64,000 nt of DNA from Janthinobacterium psychrotolerans (GCF_001677885.1 NZ_LOCQ01000055.1:186001-250000); one strand, 5' to 3'; positions 1 through 9,537 are shown, numbered from the stretch's first letter. Notes: generated by a model from the sequence alone, not told the origin. Numbers and translations are program-made.

Positions 1-296
1 AAACGGCCGGCAGCGGCCAACTGGCGGTATCCGGTTTTGGCGCCATGTCCGAACTGGACGTGTTGCCTGGCAAGGACGTGGTGATCGATAACGCCCATGT
101 CGTGTGCTGGGACAACCGCCTGCAATACGAAATTTCCATTACGACCGGCAGCAGCGGAGGGTTCCTGGGCAACCTGATCAACAGCCAGACCAGCGGCGAA
201 GGCATGGTGCTCAAATTTTCGGGCACCGGCAAGATCCTGATCTGCTCGCGCAACCGCGCGGCCTTCCTGGCCTGGACCCAGAGCAAGCCGGCGTAA
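1..296 (+). CDS. AIM24-family protein, C-terminal part (runs in from left edge)
   Basis: The reading frame is open from base 3 and ends at TAA 294-296; the start lies outside the window. The visible ~97 residues are beta-rich and glycine-rich with a pattern typical of the AIM24/TIGR00266 family (segments such as SGFGAMSELDVLPG and MVLKFSGTGKILICSR). Members of this family are small beta-structured proteins often found beside TerD genes; their biochemical role is not established. It lies 30 bases before a terD gene on the same strand and is probably co-transcribed with it. Family assignment is from remembered pattern on a fragment, so moderately sure. Confidence 0.6.
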   Translation, partial: TAGSGQLAVSGFGAMSELDVLPGKDVVIDNAHVVCWDNRLQYEISITTGSSGGFLGNLINSQTSGEGMVLKFSGTGKILICSRNRAAFLAWTQSKPA

Positions 297-326
297 TCAC
301 ACACTAACCAAACAGGAGCAATGCGT

Positions 327-908
327 ATGTCTGTCAATTTGAGCAAAGGCCAGAAGATTTCTCTGGACAAGGAAGCTGGCACCAGCCTGACCCGCATCAC
401 CATGGGCCTGGGCTGGGATTCGGTCAAGACCAAGGGTTTCCTCGGTTTCGGTTCGAAAACCGAATCGGTCGACCTCGATGCCTCGTGCGTGCTGTTTGAC
501 GACAGCAACAAGGTGTCCGATATCGTCTGGTTCCGCCAGTTGAAAAGCCGTGACGGCAGCATCGTTCACACCGGCGACAACCGTACCGGCGCGGGCGATG
601 GCGACGACGAGCAGATCAATGTCGACCTGGCCAACGTGCCGGCCGGCGTGAAAAGCCTGGTGTTTACCGTCAACAGCTTCACGGGCCAGAACTTCTCGCA
701 GGTGGAAAACGCCTATTGCCGCATTTTGAATGCCAGCAATAACCAGGAAATCGCGCGTTTCAACCTGTCGGTCCAGGGCGCCCACACGGCGCAGATCATG
801 GCCAAGCTGTACCGCCATAACGGCGAATGGAAAATGCACGCGATCGGCGAAAACGGCAATGGCCGTACATTTGATGATTTAATGCCGCAGATTACCGTGC
901 ATTTATAA
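327..908 (+). CDS. terD: TerD-family calcium-binding stress protein
   Basis: A 193-residue TerD-domain protein. The family binds Ca2+ and belongs to tellurite/stress-response (ter) clusters. Visible signatures are the N-terminal MSVNLSKGQKISL strand, the acidic loop SVDLDASCVLFD and the second acidic stretch GDDEQINVDLANVP, which supply the metal ligands in the family. Two in-frame ATGs exist at 321 and 327; the AGGAG at 314-318 is 8 bases from the second but only 2 from the first, so 327 is chosen, and it also gives the usual family start. Follows the AIM24-like gene with a short gap. A GC-rich inverted repeat lies just downstream. Confidence 0.9.
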   Translation: MSVNLSKGQKISLDKEAGTSLTRITMGLGWDSVKTKGFLGFGSKTESVDLDASCVLFDDSNKVSDIVWFRQLKSRDGSIVHTGDNRTGAGDGDDEQINVDLANVPAGVKSLVFTVNSFTGQNFSQVENAYCRILNASNNQEIARFNLSVQGAHTAQIMAKLYRHNGEWKMHAIGENGNGRTFDDLMPQITVHL

Positions 909-918
909 GGAGCAGTAC

Positions 919-962
919 GCAGCGGGCGGGGGACGGACCGGATACCGGATCCTGCCCGCTGC
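919..962. repeat. Inverted repeat after terD, possible transcription attenuator
   Basis: GCAGCGGGC at 919-927 pairs with GCCCGCTGC at 954-962, and an inner CCGG-ATA-CCGG hairpin sits at 938-948. There is no T-run after it, so a classic intrinsic terminator is not supported; it may stabilise the 3' end of the terD transcript. Confidence 0.4.
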
Positions 963-984
963 TCTTGATTGAGGAGAGTATGTC

Positions 985-1206
985 GTGACGCGACTGCTGA
1001 TAGCCTTGCTACTTCCGTGTCTCACGTTTTTCATGTTGCGCCGGCCACTGGCTGGCGCCGCCACCCTGGTCATGCAGTGCACTGTGATCGGCTGGGTGCC
1101 AGCGGCCCTGTGGGCCCTGTACACGGTGAACCAGCATAAAACGGAGCGGGAACTCGAAGGCGCATTAAGCCGCAGCTACTTACGCAGGCGCAGCCGGGTG
1201 ATCTGA
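985..1206 (+). CDS. Small YqaE/Pmp3-like membrane protein
   Basis: A 73-residue protein with two hydrophobic segments (about residues 4-20 and 24-45) separated by a short arginine turn, followed by a basic tail. Arrangement and motifs (LIALLLPCLTFFMLRRP and IGWVPAALWALYTVNQHKTERE) resemble the YqaE/Pmp3 (UPF0057) family of tiny stress-associated membrane proteins, although conservation is partial. The start is GTG 985, placed 8 bases after GAGGAG 971-976; an ATG at 980 is out of frame and stops after two codons. It ends before a convergent transporter gene. Family membership is an inference; a two-helix membrane protein is certain. Confidence 0.6.
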   Translation: MTRLLIALLLPCLTFFMLRRPLAGAATLVMQCTVIGWVPAALWALYTVNQHKTERELEGALSRSYLRRRSRVI

Positions 1207-1232
1207 TCCCGCAAGCGCCGTCATCCTGGACC

Positions 1233-1270
1233 ATGGCCCCACGAGCAATCGTGCGGGCCATTTTCTTTTC
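1233..1270 (+). terminator. Intrinsic terminator after the YqaE-like gene
   Basis: ATGGCCC 1233-1239 pairs with GGGCCAT 1255-1261, with an inner ACGA/TCGT pairing, followed by TTTTCTTTT. It separates the plus-strand small gene from the convergent permease. Confidence 0.65.
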
Positions 1271-1273
1271 AGT

Positions 1274-3585
1274 TCAAAACAGCGCGAACTGGCAGGCCAG
1301 CATGGCCGCGTTATAACTTGCGTGCACCAGCATCGGCGCCAGCAGCGCGCCACTCTTTTCATAGGTCCAGCCGGTGCACAGGCCCAGCACGAACACGGGC
1401 AGCATGGCCGCCGGCGGATGGACGATGGCAAAGATCGCCGCGCCGATGATGAGCGCTTGCCAGGCCGGCAATGAGCGGCGCAGGCCGCCCTGGATCAGGC
1501 CGCGGAAGATGAATTCCTCGCACAGGGGCGCGGCCAGCACCGCCAGCGCGCTCAGCCACAGCCAGCTCCACTGGCCGTCGGGCAGCGGCGAGGCCGGTGG
1601 CGCCACACCGTAGGCATGCAGCAGCATGGTGTGGCCGACGCCGAACACGGCGGCCAGCGCGGCGCCGCCCGGCACTACTCGCCAGGCCGGGCGGCCGTGC
1701 CGAATGTGCGGCACACCAGTGGCCTTGCTGCGCCAGTAGGCCAGCCGCGTCAGGGCGTAGCTCAGCGCGCCGGCAATGCCGAAAGCCAGCGCACTGTGCT
1801 GCAAGCTGGCCTGTCCCTGGTCCTTGAGCAGCAGCAAGGCCAGCACCTGCAGCACGAAAAACAGCATGGCGGCCATCAGGCCGTCGGCGCCCGAGACGCG
1901 CGCCGGCGGCGAGGCGGCCGGGTCCAGCAGATACGGCACCTCGTCGCGCGCCTTTTGCCACAGGGCCACGGCCAGCGCGCCGGTGAGCACCACGAACACC
2001 AGTTGCTGCACCACGCTGCCGGCGGCCAGCGCGGCGATATACAGGCCGGTCAGCAGCAAATACAGATACATATAGGTCGGGCGCATTTTCGCCGACGCTT
2101 CGGTGGCCAGCGGGTCGCTGGCAAACACGCCCAGCGCCACGCCGATCAGCGCGTACAGGGCAATGCCGGCCAGCGCCAGCAGCATCAGGCCCACCATGTC
2201 CCAGCGCCAGGCAGGCATCCAGGCCAGCGCCACGCCAAACATAATGAGCGGATACACCATCGCCAGTGCGGCCCACAGCTGCGCTTTTTCGCGCAAGGCC
2301 TGCTCCACGCCGGCGGGGAAAGTGTACAGCAGCCACAGCGCGCCGCCTTCCTTGTTCAGGTTCTGGAAGGCCGACATCATCAGGGTATAGGTGCCGAGGA
2401 AAAAACCGGTCGAGGCCAGCAGGGCCGGGCTGTCGAGCAGGCCGTGCAGATCCTTGAGGCGGCCCGTGAAGACCACCTGGCCGCCCAGTATCAGCAGCGG
2501 CAGGACCATGGTCTGCACCAGGAAATTGCGGTCGCGTGCCAGCAAGGTCAGCTCGCGCCGCTGGATCACGCTGCCGAGCTGCCAGCGTCCAGGCGCCGCC
2601 GCCCTGGCGGCCTTGCGCCCGCTGGCGTGCTGGCCTGAACCGACCACGCCGTGGCGCAACTGGCGCCGCAGCACCGCCATGCCCAGCGCCAGCAAGAGCA
2701 GCAACTGCGCCAGCAAGGCGCCAGCGGCCAGCAGGGCGGCGCCGGCATCTTGCGCGTTGAGCATGTTGACGATCAGGCCGGGCGGCGTCCACGCGCTCCA
2801 GGCCGGCATGGCGGCGGCCCAGGCAAACGCAAAGCCCTCGCTGCCCATGCCGAACGACATGCCGATATACATGGGCAGGATGCAGAGGAGGGAAATCATC
2901 GCTTGCAGATTGGCCAGCCGTGATGGTGCCAGCGACAGGCGCAAGCCCGTGTCGACCAGGGTGCGCAGCATGGCGGCCAGCAACAGCAGCACCAGGCTGG
3001 CCGCCAGCGCCAGCACGGGCGAGTACCAGCCTAGTCCGGAATACCAGGCGACCATGGTGGTGGTGGGCAGCACGGCCAGCAGGCCGGCCGGATTGGCCAC
3101 GCTGCGCTCGAACACGCGCGCCCACAGCACGGTGCTGATGGGCGAGGGCAGGGTGGCCAGCCACTCCAGGTCCCAGTCGGGGCGCGCCAGGTCGCCGGCG
3201 CCCAGCGGCACCAGCACGCTGACCAGCCACATCAGGCTCAGCTGGAACGTCAGTCCGGCCAGCAGCGCCGTGCTGAAGGGCGTGGCCATCATCTGCGCGA
3301 TCACCGCCGGCATGGCGTCCTGCCGGGCGCAGGCGGCGACGGCGTCGAGCTGGCAATGCAGATTGAGCACGCTGTTGCGCGCGATCGAGCCAAATGAAAA
3401 CAGCATGGGCGCAGCCAGCAGCGCGCCGATCAGCCAGCGGCCGCGCCGCTTGCCCGGCGTGCCCGCACGGCGCTTGCCGCGCTGGCCGCGCCGGAACAGC
3501 AAGGCCGTGCCGCTCATATTGAGCAGGCGCCGCAGCCGCAGCCGGGTCAGCAGCCAGATCGCCTGCCAGGCCGATGGCGGCGCGA

Positions 3586-3589
<4 letters not shown>
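1274..3589 (-). CDS. ABC-2 type permease fused to CPBP intramembrane protease domain
   Basis: A 771-residue multi-spanning membrane protein. The N-terminal two thirds have the hydrophobic layout of an ABC-2/NatB-like export permease. The C-terminal region is a CPBP (Abi/CAAX-like) intramembrane metalloprotease domain: E691-E692xxxR696 (EEFIFRG), AIVH with H724, and HASYN with H756 and N760, so all the usual metal/catalytic positions are present. Its ATG overlaps the stop of the upstream ATPase gene (ATGA), so the two subunits are translationally coupled. Fusions of an ABC permease with a CPBP domain are known in annotation but their substrate is not; processing of an exported peptide or membrane protein is a guess. 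Confidence 0.85.
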
Positions 3590-4329
<740 letters not shown>

Positions 4330-4374
4330 GCTGCGCCTTGCTGGTGAAATCAATGCAAGATCATAACGCCCTGT

Positions 4375-5073
4375 TCAGCTGGCGCCAAATGCGGCCAGCA
4401 GCCGCTGCTGGCCGGCGGGCGACACTTTCAGCGCGCGGCTGTCGAGTTCGCGTTCTGCCCAGCCCTGGCGCAGCGCAAGCTGCAGCACGGCCGCGCCGAG
4501 CGCGCCACCGAGGTGAAAGCGCCGCTCGCTCCAGTCCAGGCAGGCACAGGCAAAGCGGCGCCGCTGGCCGGCCAGCGGCGCCACGGCCATGCCGATCGCC
4601 GCCATGCCGATCGCGCCTGCCTCGCTCAGGCGGTAGTTGCCGTCGTCGCCAAGCAGCCAATGCTGAGCCAACAGTTGATCGTGCAGGGCGACGGCCACCG
4701 TGCCGGCCATATGGTCGTAGCAGGTGCGCGCATGGCGCAACCGGTCCGGCGTGCTTGGCGTAAACAAAGGACGTGGCACACCGGCCACCACCAGCAGTGC
4801 TTCGAGCGCCTGCGCCACCTCAACGCTGGCCAGCCGGAAATAGCGATGCTTGCCCTGCGCCACCACCGTCAGCAAGCCGTCCTTGCATAAGCGCGTCAAG
4901 TGGGCGCTGGCGGTCGACGCGCCAACCTCGGCCAGCACGGAGAGCTCGGTTGCCGTGCGCGCATGGCCGTCGAGCAGGCTGCACAGCATGCGCGCGCGGG
5001 CTGGCTCGGCAATGGCGCCGGCCAGCTGCGCCAGGCCGGTATCGGCAGTGTTGACGTTATTGCCAGCATCCAT
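4375..5073 (-). CDS. ArsR-family winged-helix transcriptional regulator
   Basis: A 232-residue regulator. Residues ~15-95 form an ArsR-type winged helix (AEPARARMLCSLLDGHARTATELS, then recognition helix STASAHLTRLCKDGLL and wing GKHRYFRL). No cysteine pair of the classical metal-sensing ArsR type is seen in the recognition helix, so the inducer is unknown; a ~130-residue C-terminal region follows. The start at 5073 has GGGAG 7-8 bases upstream. It is divergent from the P450 gene with 76 bases between start codons, so it probably controls that operon and itself. Confidence 0.85.
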   Translation of the reverse strand: MDAGNNVNTADTGLAQLAGAIAEPARARMLCSLLDGHARTATELSVLAEVGASTASAHLTRLCKDGLLTVVAQGKHRYFRLASVEVAQALEALLVVAGVPRPLFTPSTPDRLRHARTCYDHMAGTVAVALHDQLLAQHWLLGDDGNYRLSEAGAIGMAAIGMAVAPLAGQRRRFACACLDWSERRFHLGGALGAAVLQLALRQGWAERELDSRALKVSPAGQQRLLAAFGAS

Positions 5074-5149
5074 GGTTCGCTCCCGGACGAAGTGTTGGGG
5101 TAAAAGGGCCAGCATACTCGCCTCCATTCATCACCGCAATGGAGTTGCC

Positions 5150-6124
5150 ATGTTTCCCCACGATCCAGACCATCTGCTGGCCGCCGTCACCCACGCCGCG
5201 CCTTTTGATTACTACCGCCGCCAGGCCGACGGGCCGCCCTTGCGCTTTGATGCCGCCCTGGACTGCTGGCTGGCAACCGGCGCCGGAGTCGCCGCCGTGC
5301 TGGAGCATGTTGACTTGCGCGTGCGGCCAGCCGGCCAGCCGGTGCCGGCGCACCTGATCGGTACGGCATGCGGCGCGCTCTTTGCGGAACTGGCGCGCAT
5401 GAATGACGGCGCGCGCCATGCCGCAGCGAAGCGCAAGTTGATGAAACAACTGGCAGGCGTTGACCTGGCCGGTCTGCATGCCGATACCGCCCGCCTGGCG
5501 CGCGACCATCTGCCGGGCAGCGCGCAGCAATTGAACGCCCTGATCTTTGACGTCCCTTTGCTGGCCGTGGCCCAGTTGCTGGGCTTTGCGCCGGCCGATG
5601 GGCCACGGATTGCCCAGTGGACGCAGGACGTTGTCGCCGCCCTGCCAGTGACGGCCGAGCGCGCCAGCGTCGCGCGCGCCGAACTGGCGGCCAGCGCTTT
5701 GCAAGCGGCGTTCAGTGGCTTGCGGCCCGATGCCGACGCCAGTCAAACGGCCAACCTGATCGGTTTGCTGATACAGACCTGCGAAGCGACGGCGGCGCTG
5801 CTGGGCAACAGCGTGCTGGCGCTGCGCACCTGCCAGGGACCCACGCTGGCGATCCACAATACGCGCCGCTTTGCCGCCTGCGACGTGCAGATCGACAAGG
5901 TGACGATACGCCAGGGGCAAATGGTGCTGGTGCTGCTGGCCGGCGCAGGGCTGGCCTATGGCCATGGCGTGCATCGCTGCCCGGGGCAGGCGGTGGCGCA
6001 GACCATCGTCGCCGCCATCCTGCCGGCCTGGTCCGAAGCGCTGCGCTCACTGGGGCTGGACTGGCATTACCGGCCTTCGCCGAATGCCCGCATTCCGGTG
6101 TTTACAACAGCGGGTATCGCATGA
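5150..6124 (+). CDS. Minimal cytochrome P450-like protein
   Basis: Only 324 residues, against about 400 for a bacterial P450. The heme-thiolate loop is intact: AYGHGVHRCPGQ with Cys277. The I-helix region reads QTCEATAALLG, keeping the acidic residue but replacing the usual AGxxT threonine-glycine pattern. The K-helix ExxR motif expected between the I-helix and the RRFAACDVQIDKVTIRQG beta region cannot be found, and the meander between that region and the heme loop is almost absent. The start ATG 5150 has GGAG at 5141-5144. The stop overlaps the next gene (ATGA). Heme binding is likely; monooxygenase activity is uncertain given the missing motifs. No ferredoxin or reductase gene lies nearby. 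Confidence 0.75.
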   Translation: MFPHDPDHLLAAVTHAAPFDYYRRQADGPPLRFDAALDCWLATGAGVAAVLEHVDLRVRPAGQPVPAHLIGTACGALFAELARMNDGARHAAAKRKLMKQLAGVDLAGLHADTARLARDHLPGSAQQLNALIFDVPLLAVAQLLGFAPADGPRIAQWTQDVVAALPVTAERASVARAELAASALQAAFSGLRPDADASQTANLIGLLIQTCEATAALLGNSVLALRTCQGPTLAIHNTRRFAACDVQIDKVTIRQGQMVLVLLAGAGLAYGHGVHRCPGQAVAQTIVAAILPAWSEALRSLGLDWHYRPSPNARIPVFTTAGIA

Positions 6125-6474
6125 TCGCCGTGATTTTCGAGGTGTGGCCCAGTGCGCAAGGGCGCGCACATTATTTGGAACTGGCGGGCGCGCTGCGGCC
6201 GCTGCTGGACCAGGTCGACGGTTTTATTTCCATCGAGCGTTTCAGCAGCCTCAGCGATCCTGGCAAATTGTTGTCGCTCTCGTTTTTTCGCGATGAGGCG
6301 GCGCTGGCGCAATGGCGGCGGCTCGAAGCGCACCGTGCGGCGCAGGCCGAAGGCCGGCAGGGCGTATTCGACGATTACCGGCTGCGCATCGCCGGCGTGG
6401 TGCGCGACTATGGCTTGCACCAACGGGAACAGGCGCCGGCCGACAGCCGCTGCCGCCACGATGCTAGCGCTTGA
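6121..6474 (+). CDS. Antibiotic biosynthesis monooxygenase (ABM) family protein
   Basis: A 117-residue dimeric alpha/beta-barrel protein of the ABM family, recognised by GFISIERFSSL, LSLSFFRDEAALAQWR and EAHRAAQAEGR. ABM-fold proteins include quinone-forming oxygenases and heme-degrading enzymes that need no added cofactor. Its ATG is inside the P450 stop (ATGA overlap), which argues for a joint role with that heme protein, under the divergent ArsR regulator. The 3' end overlaps the convergent lipoprotein gene by 11 bases. The substrate cannot be deduced. Confidence 0.8.
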   Translation: MIAVIFEVWPSAQGRAHYLELAGALRPLLDQVDGFISIERFSSLSDPGKLLSLSFFRDEAALAQWRRLEAHRAAQAEGRQGVFDDYRLRIAGVVRDYGLHQREQAPADSRCRHDASA

Positions 6475-6913
6475 GCGCGCCTTGCGTGATCTTGACCTTG
6501 ACGCGGTACGTCGGGATGGGCGCGTCCATCGGCGGCGGCGTGGCCGGGTCGACGTCGAGCAGGGTAAACGTCAGGTGATTGATGGTGATGGAACTGGCGC
6601 CGTTGGGCATGGAATCGGACAATACCAGGTCGGTGGCGCCGCCGCTGTGCAGCAGGGTAAAGCTGTAGCTGACGTAACCTTTCCAGACGCACACGGCGCC
6701 GGCCCGGCAGCGGCTGTCGTTGACACGCTCCAGTTTCAGGGTGTCGGTGGCGGTGATGGCCACCTGTTCGCCGGGCGACAGTACATGGGTGACGCTGCGC
6801 GGCGTATTGTGGGCCTCGCCGGTGCTGGTGGCGGCGCCGCAGCCGGCCAGCATCGCCAGACACAGCCAGAATGGCCAGAATAAAGTGCGTAAGGAGTGAC
6901 TCGGGTAATGCAT
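6464..6913 (-). CDS. Putative lipoprotein of unknown function
   Basis: A 149-residue exported protein. The hydrophobic signal ends in the lipobox LAGC, so it should be lipidated and membrane anchored. The mature part has a two-cysteine segment (DSRCRAGAVCVWKGYVSYSF) seen in small periplasmic proteins of unknown role, and is otherwise beta-rich. The start at 6913 is preferred to one 39 bases upstream because AAAGGA lies 6 bases before it. It converges on the ABM gene with an 11-base tail overlap. Function unknown. Confidence 0.7.
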   Translation of the reverse strand: MHYPSHSLRTLFWPFWLCLAMLAGCGAATSTGEAHNTPRSVTHVLSPGEQVAITATDTLKLERVNDSRCRAGAVCVWKGYVSYSFTLLHSGGATDLVLSDSMPNGASSITINHLTFTLLDVDPATPPPMDAPIPTYRVKVKITQGALKR

Positions 6914-7028
6914 GCTTTTCCTTTCAGATTGCGTCCTCTGTGTGGTATTCACGGATGAGATTGTTGATCATAGCAAAATGCTATTCTTGCGGCGCACGCC
7001 TGGCAGGCGGCGATGGCGTGAAATGGCT

Positions 7029-7053
7029 GTTTTGAAAATCAGGAAACAACCAT
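7029..7053 (+). repeat. Left attachment-site repeat (attL)
   Basis: Twenty-five bases beginning GTTTTGAAAATCAGG and ending CAACCAT, repeated at 10085-10109 with one A/C difference. The left copy is followed by TAAAG, so it no longer carries the ATG found at the right copy. It is interpreted as the recombination product of element and chromosome. Confidence 0.85.
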
Positions 7054-7128
7054 TAAAGAAATTTACTTTTTTACATTTTTAAGTCATTGATTTTAAATGA
7101 TTTTAAGTTCTATGTTGTTTCTTAAAGC

Positions 7129-7157
7129 TTGTCAAAAAACGATTTTCAGCCTAGAAT
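7129..7157 (+). promoter_or_regulatory. Sigma-70-type promoter of the recombinase gene
   Basis: TTGTCA 7129-7134 and TAGAAT 7152-7157 are separated by exactly 17 bases, giving a start near 7164 and a ~28-base leader to the recombinase ATG. It lies inside the element, so the recombinase has its own promoter. Confidence 0.7.
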
Positions 7158-7191
7158 ATTTCCATAAAATTGTCAAATTTTGGGGAAATAT

Positions 7192-8514
7192 ATGGCTACT
7201 TTACCGCGTGGAATCACAGCAGTAAGTTGGAAAAATAGCACTAAGTCAAAAGAGAAGATTGTCAAGTACAGAGTACGAGTGCAGAAAAAAGTTGATGACC
7301 AGCAAGTCAAGCTTGACAGCCTTTTTGACACACTTCAACAAGCTGTGGACGAATTGAATAATTTCAAGTCAAAAGCGGGTAGCTATTTTTTAAGCACAAT
7401 TGACAAGCTTAAAGAAGAAGAAAGAAAAAAAGTAAATGAGTTCTTGGTCGCTCCCCCGATCTCTGTATATATTAGTAAATATATTACAGAAAAAATTGAC
7501 ACAAGAAAAAATGAAACTCAAACACAACAAAGAAACACAGCAGTAATAAAGTCTTTTTTTAAAACAATCCTTAAAACAAAAATTCCGAACCGTCACTACT
7601 CAACAACAGAACCACTTTTGCAAGCAGGCGGTATGCTTGCTTTGATAGCGAACAATACACTTTCACAGGCAGAAGAAAAAAAAGAGTTTGGAGCATTTAA
7701 AGTTCAAGAAATTTCATACATTGAAATTAATGACTACATAAAAGAACGCCTAAAAACAGTCAAAAAAATATCTGTCACAAGAGAACTTTCTTTCATTAAA
7801 AAAGTATTTAATGAACTGAAATATTATGATAAGTCCTTTTTCAGCCTTAAAAACCCTGTTTTATTTTATGATAAAGGCTTATTAGCCAATAGTGACATTT
7901 CTTCAAAAAATAGCTATCGCTTATCAACAGAAGACAAAGATATTTTGTTCGGTGCTCTCCACAAATACAGCAATTGGGAATTGAAAGCTATCTCGTTACT
8001 TTCATATTACTGTGGTTTTAGTAGAAGTGAGATTGTCCCATTGACTTGGGAACAAGTTAATTTAGCTGAGAATTATGTTCAGCTTTATCAAAAAAAATCA
8101 GGCCAACCAAGAAAAGTTTACATTTTAAAAGAGGCAAAAGAAATATTTGAAAATATGCCAAAGACCAACGGCGACAGGCTCTTTAGCTATGGGGTCTTAG
8201 GATTTTCGGGCTCATTTGATAAGCTTGTTGAAAAGTTGGGTTTGAGAAAAAAAGGTTTTCGTTTTCACTTTTTTAGAAGGGAAGCCATATCAAATTTAGT
8301 ATTCAATTTAAGTCAAGCGACTGGAAGCACTGGACAAGATTTTTCTATTCTTATTAGTGAAATTCTGGGCATTGAGAATATAGCTTCACTTGAAAGAAAT
8401 CATATAAATCAATTGTCACCAACAGAAATAGCATCACAAAATCAGGTTATGAAGTCTGTAGGACACAGCAACAAAAAAACAACAAAACGATACTCTAGAA
8501 TAAAAATTCGATAA
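7192..8514 (+). CDS. Tyrosine recombinase / integrase of the element
   Basis: A 440-residue site-specific recombinase with the full tyrosine-recombinase active site: Arg278 in GFSRSEIVPLTW, a lysine in the QKKSGQPRK hairpin, His359xxArg362 in FHFFRREA, His425 in SVGHS and nucleophile Tyr434 in KRYSR. The N-terminal ~230 residues would be the arm- and core-binding domains; they are lysine-rich and do not match a subfamily I recognise. ATG 7192 is chosen because GGGGAA (7182-7187) lies just upstream; a TTG at 7180 precedes that site. It is adjacent to attL, the normal position for such an enzyme. Codon use is strongly AT-biased, unlike flanking genes. Likely functional. Confidence 0.9.
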   Translation: MATLPRGITAVSWKNSTKSKEKIVKYRVRVQKKVDDQQVKLDSLFDTLQQAVDELNNFKSKAGSYFLSTIDKLKEEERKKVNEFLVAPPISVYISKYITEKIDTRKNETQTQQRNTAVIKSFFKTILKTKIPNRHYSTTEPLLQAGGMLALIANNTLSQAEEKKEFGAFKVQEISYIEINDYIKERLKTVKKISVTRELSFIKKVFNELKYYDKSFFSLKNPVLFYDKGLLANSDISSKNSYRLSTEDKDILFGALHKYSNWELKAISLLSYYCGFSRSEIVPLTWEQVNLAENYVQLYQKKSGQPRKVYILKEAKEIFENMPKTNGDRLFSYGVLGFSGSFDKLVEKLGLRKKGFRFHFFRREAISNLVFNLSQATGSTGQDFSILISEILGIENIASLERNHINQLSPTEIASQNQVMKSVGHSNKKTTKRYSRIKIR

Positions 8515-8596
8515 AAATAAAACAATATAATATTGATTTTTAAAAGATATGGGATAAAAAAATTTGTATTTTTTGTTGCAATATAGAACAAAAAAG

Positions 8597-8626
8597 TTTA
8601 CTAGACAGTTAAAAATAGAATATAAT
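8597..8626 (+). promoter_or_regulatory. Putative promoter of the small membrane-protein gene
   Basis: TTTACT 8597-8602 and TATAAT 8621-8626 with 18-base spacing, in AT-rich DNA, upstream of the ATG at 8666. The perfect -10 is persuasive; the -35 is weak. Confidence 0.45.
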
Positions 8627-8665
8627 TTCATTTTAGCATTATTTTTTAATTCTTAAGGAATTGCA

Positions 8666-9121
8666 ATGAAGCAAGTAAGTGGCGTTTTGAAAAAACTTGG
8701 ATCGGCAAATTTGACACATGGAAATGTTGGGTCTTCTACCATTAAATATAATACAATTCAAATTGGTAATAACGTTCTTCAGAAGATAGTAACGGCTCAG
8801 AGCTTAGACGATTTTTTGACACAGGGCTTGGGTCAAGAAGTAACCTTATTTTTGAATAAAAATATGCTTATCGGAATAAAACTTCAGGACGGTCAAATTT
8901 ATTATTGGAAAAGAAGTTTTAGTTTATTTTTATTTGCTATTATTTTATCAATTGCTCAGTTGGGTTTTGCTTACGCAATCGGTGGATTAGCAAATAATTT
9001 CGTCATTCCAATGATTGTTATGTTTGCAGTCATATTTTTCACGTCTGGCTCAATTTTTATGCAGAGATTAATTTATGAGCCAAAATTATCCTCCGCGGGT
9101 GGCGTGCCACTTAGGGGATAA
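8666..9121 (+). CDS. Two-helix membrane protein of unknown function (element cargo)
   Basis: A 151-residue protein. Residues 1-80 form a soluble, beta-rich domain (TIQIGNNVLQKIV, LDDFLTQGLGQEVTLFLNKNMLIGIKLQDGQIYYW), followed by two transmembrane helices at about 88-108 and 113-133 and a short tail. AAGGA precedes the ATG. It has its own promoter and terminator, so it is a single-gene unit. I do not recognise the family. In a small mobile element, a two-helix protein with a soluble domain could be an exclusion, toxin or immunity protein, but nothing in the sequence decides this. Confidence 0.7.
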   Translation: MKQVSGVLKKLGSANLTHGNVGSSTIKYNTIQIGNNVLQKIVTAQSLDDFLTQGLGQEVTLFLNKNMLIGIKLQDGQIYYWKRSFSLFLFAIILSIAQLGFAYAIGGLANNFVIPMIVMFAVIFFTSGSIFMQRLIYEPKLSSAGGVPLRG

Positions 9122-9134
9122 GAAACTAACAATG

Positions 9135-9163
9135 AAAAAGGAACTCGACGAGTTCCTTTTTTT
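9135..9163 (+). terminator. Intrinsic terminator after the membrane-protein gene
   Basis: A run of A, then GGAACTCG-A-CGAGTTCC, then seven T. The A- and T-runs pair as well, so it could work in both directions. Confidence 0.8.
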
Positions 9164-9255
9164 CGTCCAAAAAAAAGCTCCATTGCTGGGGCTTGATTTT
9201 TTAAGATTATCTTTTTTAATGATTAGTGCTAACTATAAAATTAAAAGGAAATCTT

Positions 9256-9537
9256 ATGTCTTTAAATATAAATAATAAATCTGTTGTTGTCAATAACTCA
9301 AATGAAGAATCTAATTATTTTTCATTAAATAAAAAAGTCATCAAAGAACTCATTCAAATACCTCGCCCTAAAAACACACTACTTAATATAATGATTTTAT
9401 TGGCTTGTAAAGTGACTTATAAGAATGGTCTTGTCGGTGTTCATAGTGAAATTTCAAAAACGGGATTAGCTAAAGATCTAGGAATAAACAAATTAATTCA
9501 ATCTTGTTTTCAAAATTCAATCTTGAAATGCAAATGA
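9256..9537 (+). CDS. Small protein, possible winged-helix DNA-binding (element cargo)
   Basis: A 93-residue protein; AAGGA at 9245-9249 fits the ATG at 9256. The segment around residues 36-75 (LLNIMILLACKV...HSEISKTGLAKDLGI) looks like a winged-helix DNA-binding fold of the kind found at the front of plasmid or phage replication/regulatory proteins (helix, short beta turn, then AKDLGI-type recognition region). That is a weak, pattern-based suggestion. Its TGA overlaps the ATG of the next gene, so the two are coupled. It may be a truncated relic of a longer protein: coding changes frame just where a recognition helix would continue. Confidence 0.55.
   Translation: MSLNINNKSVVVNNSNEESNYFSLNKKVIKELIQIPRPKNTLLNIMILLACKVTYKNGLVGVHSEISKTGLAKDLGINKLIQSCFQNSILKCK

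Noticed and set aside
919-962. Intrinsic terminator after terD
   Set aside because: The stem is good but no T-run follows, so it is listed only as an inverted repeat.
9075-9275. 66-residue frame overlapping the end of the two-TM gene
   Set aside because: It reads through the intrinsic terminator at 9135-9163 and overlaps the neighbouring genes; not a credible gene.
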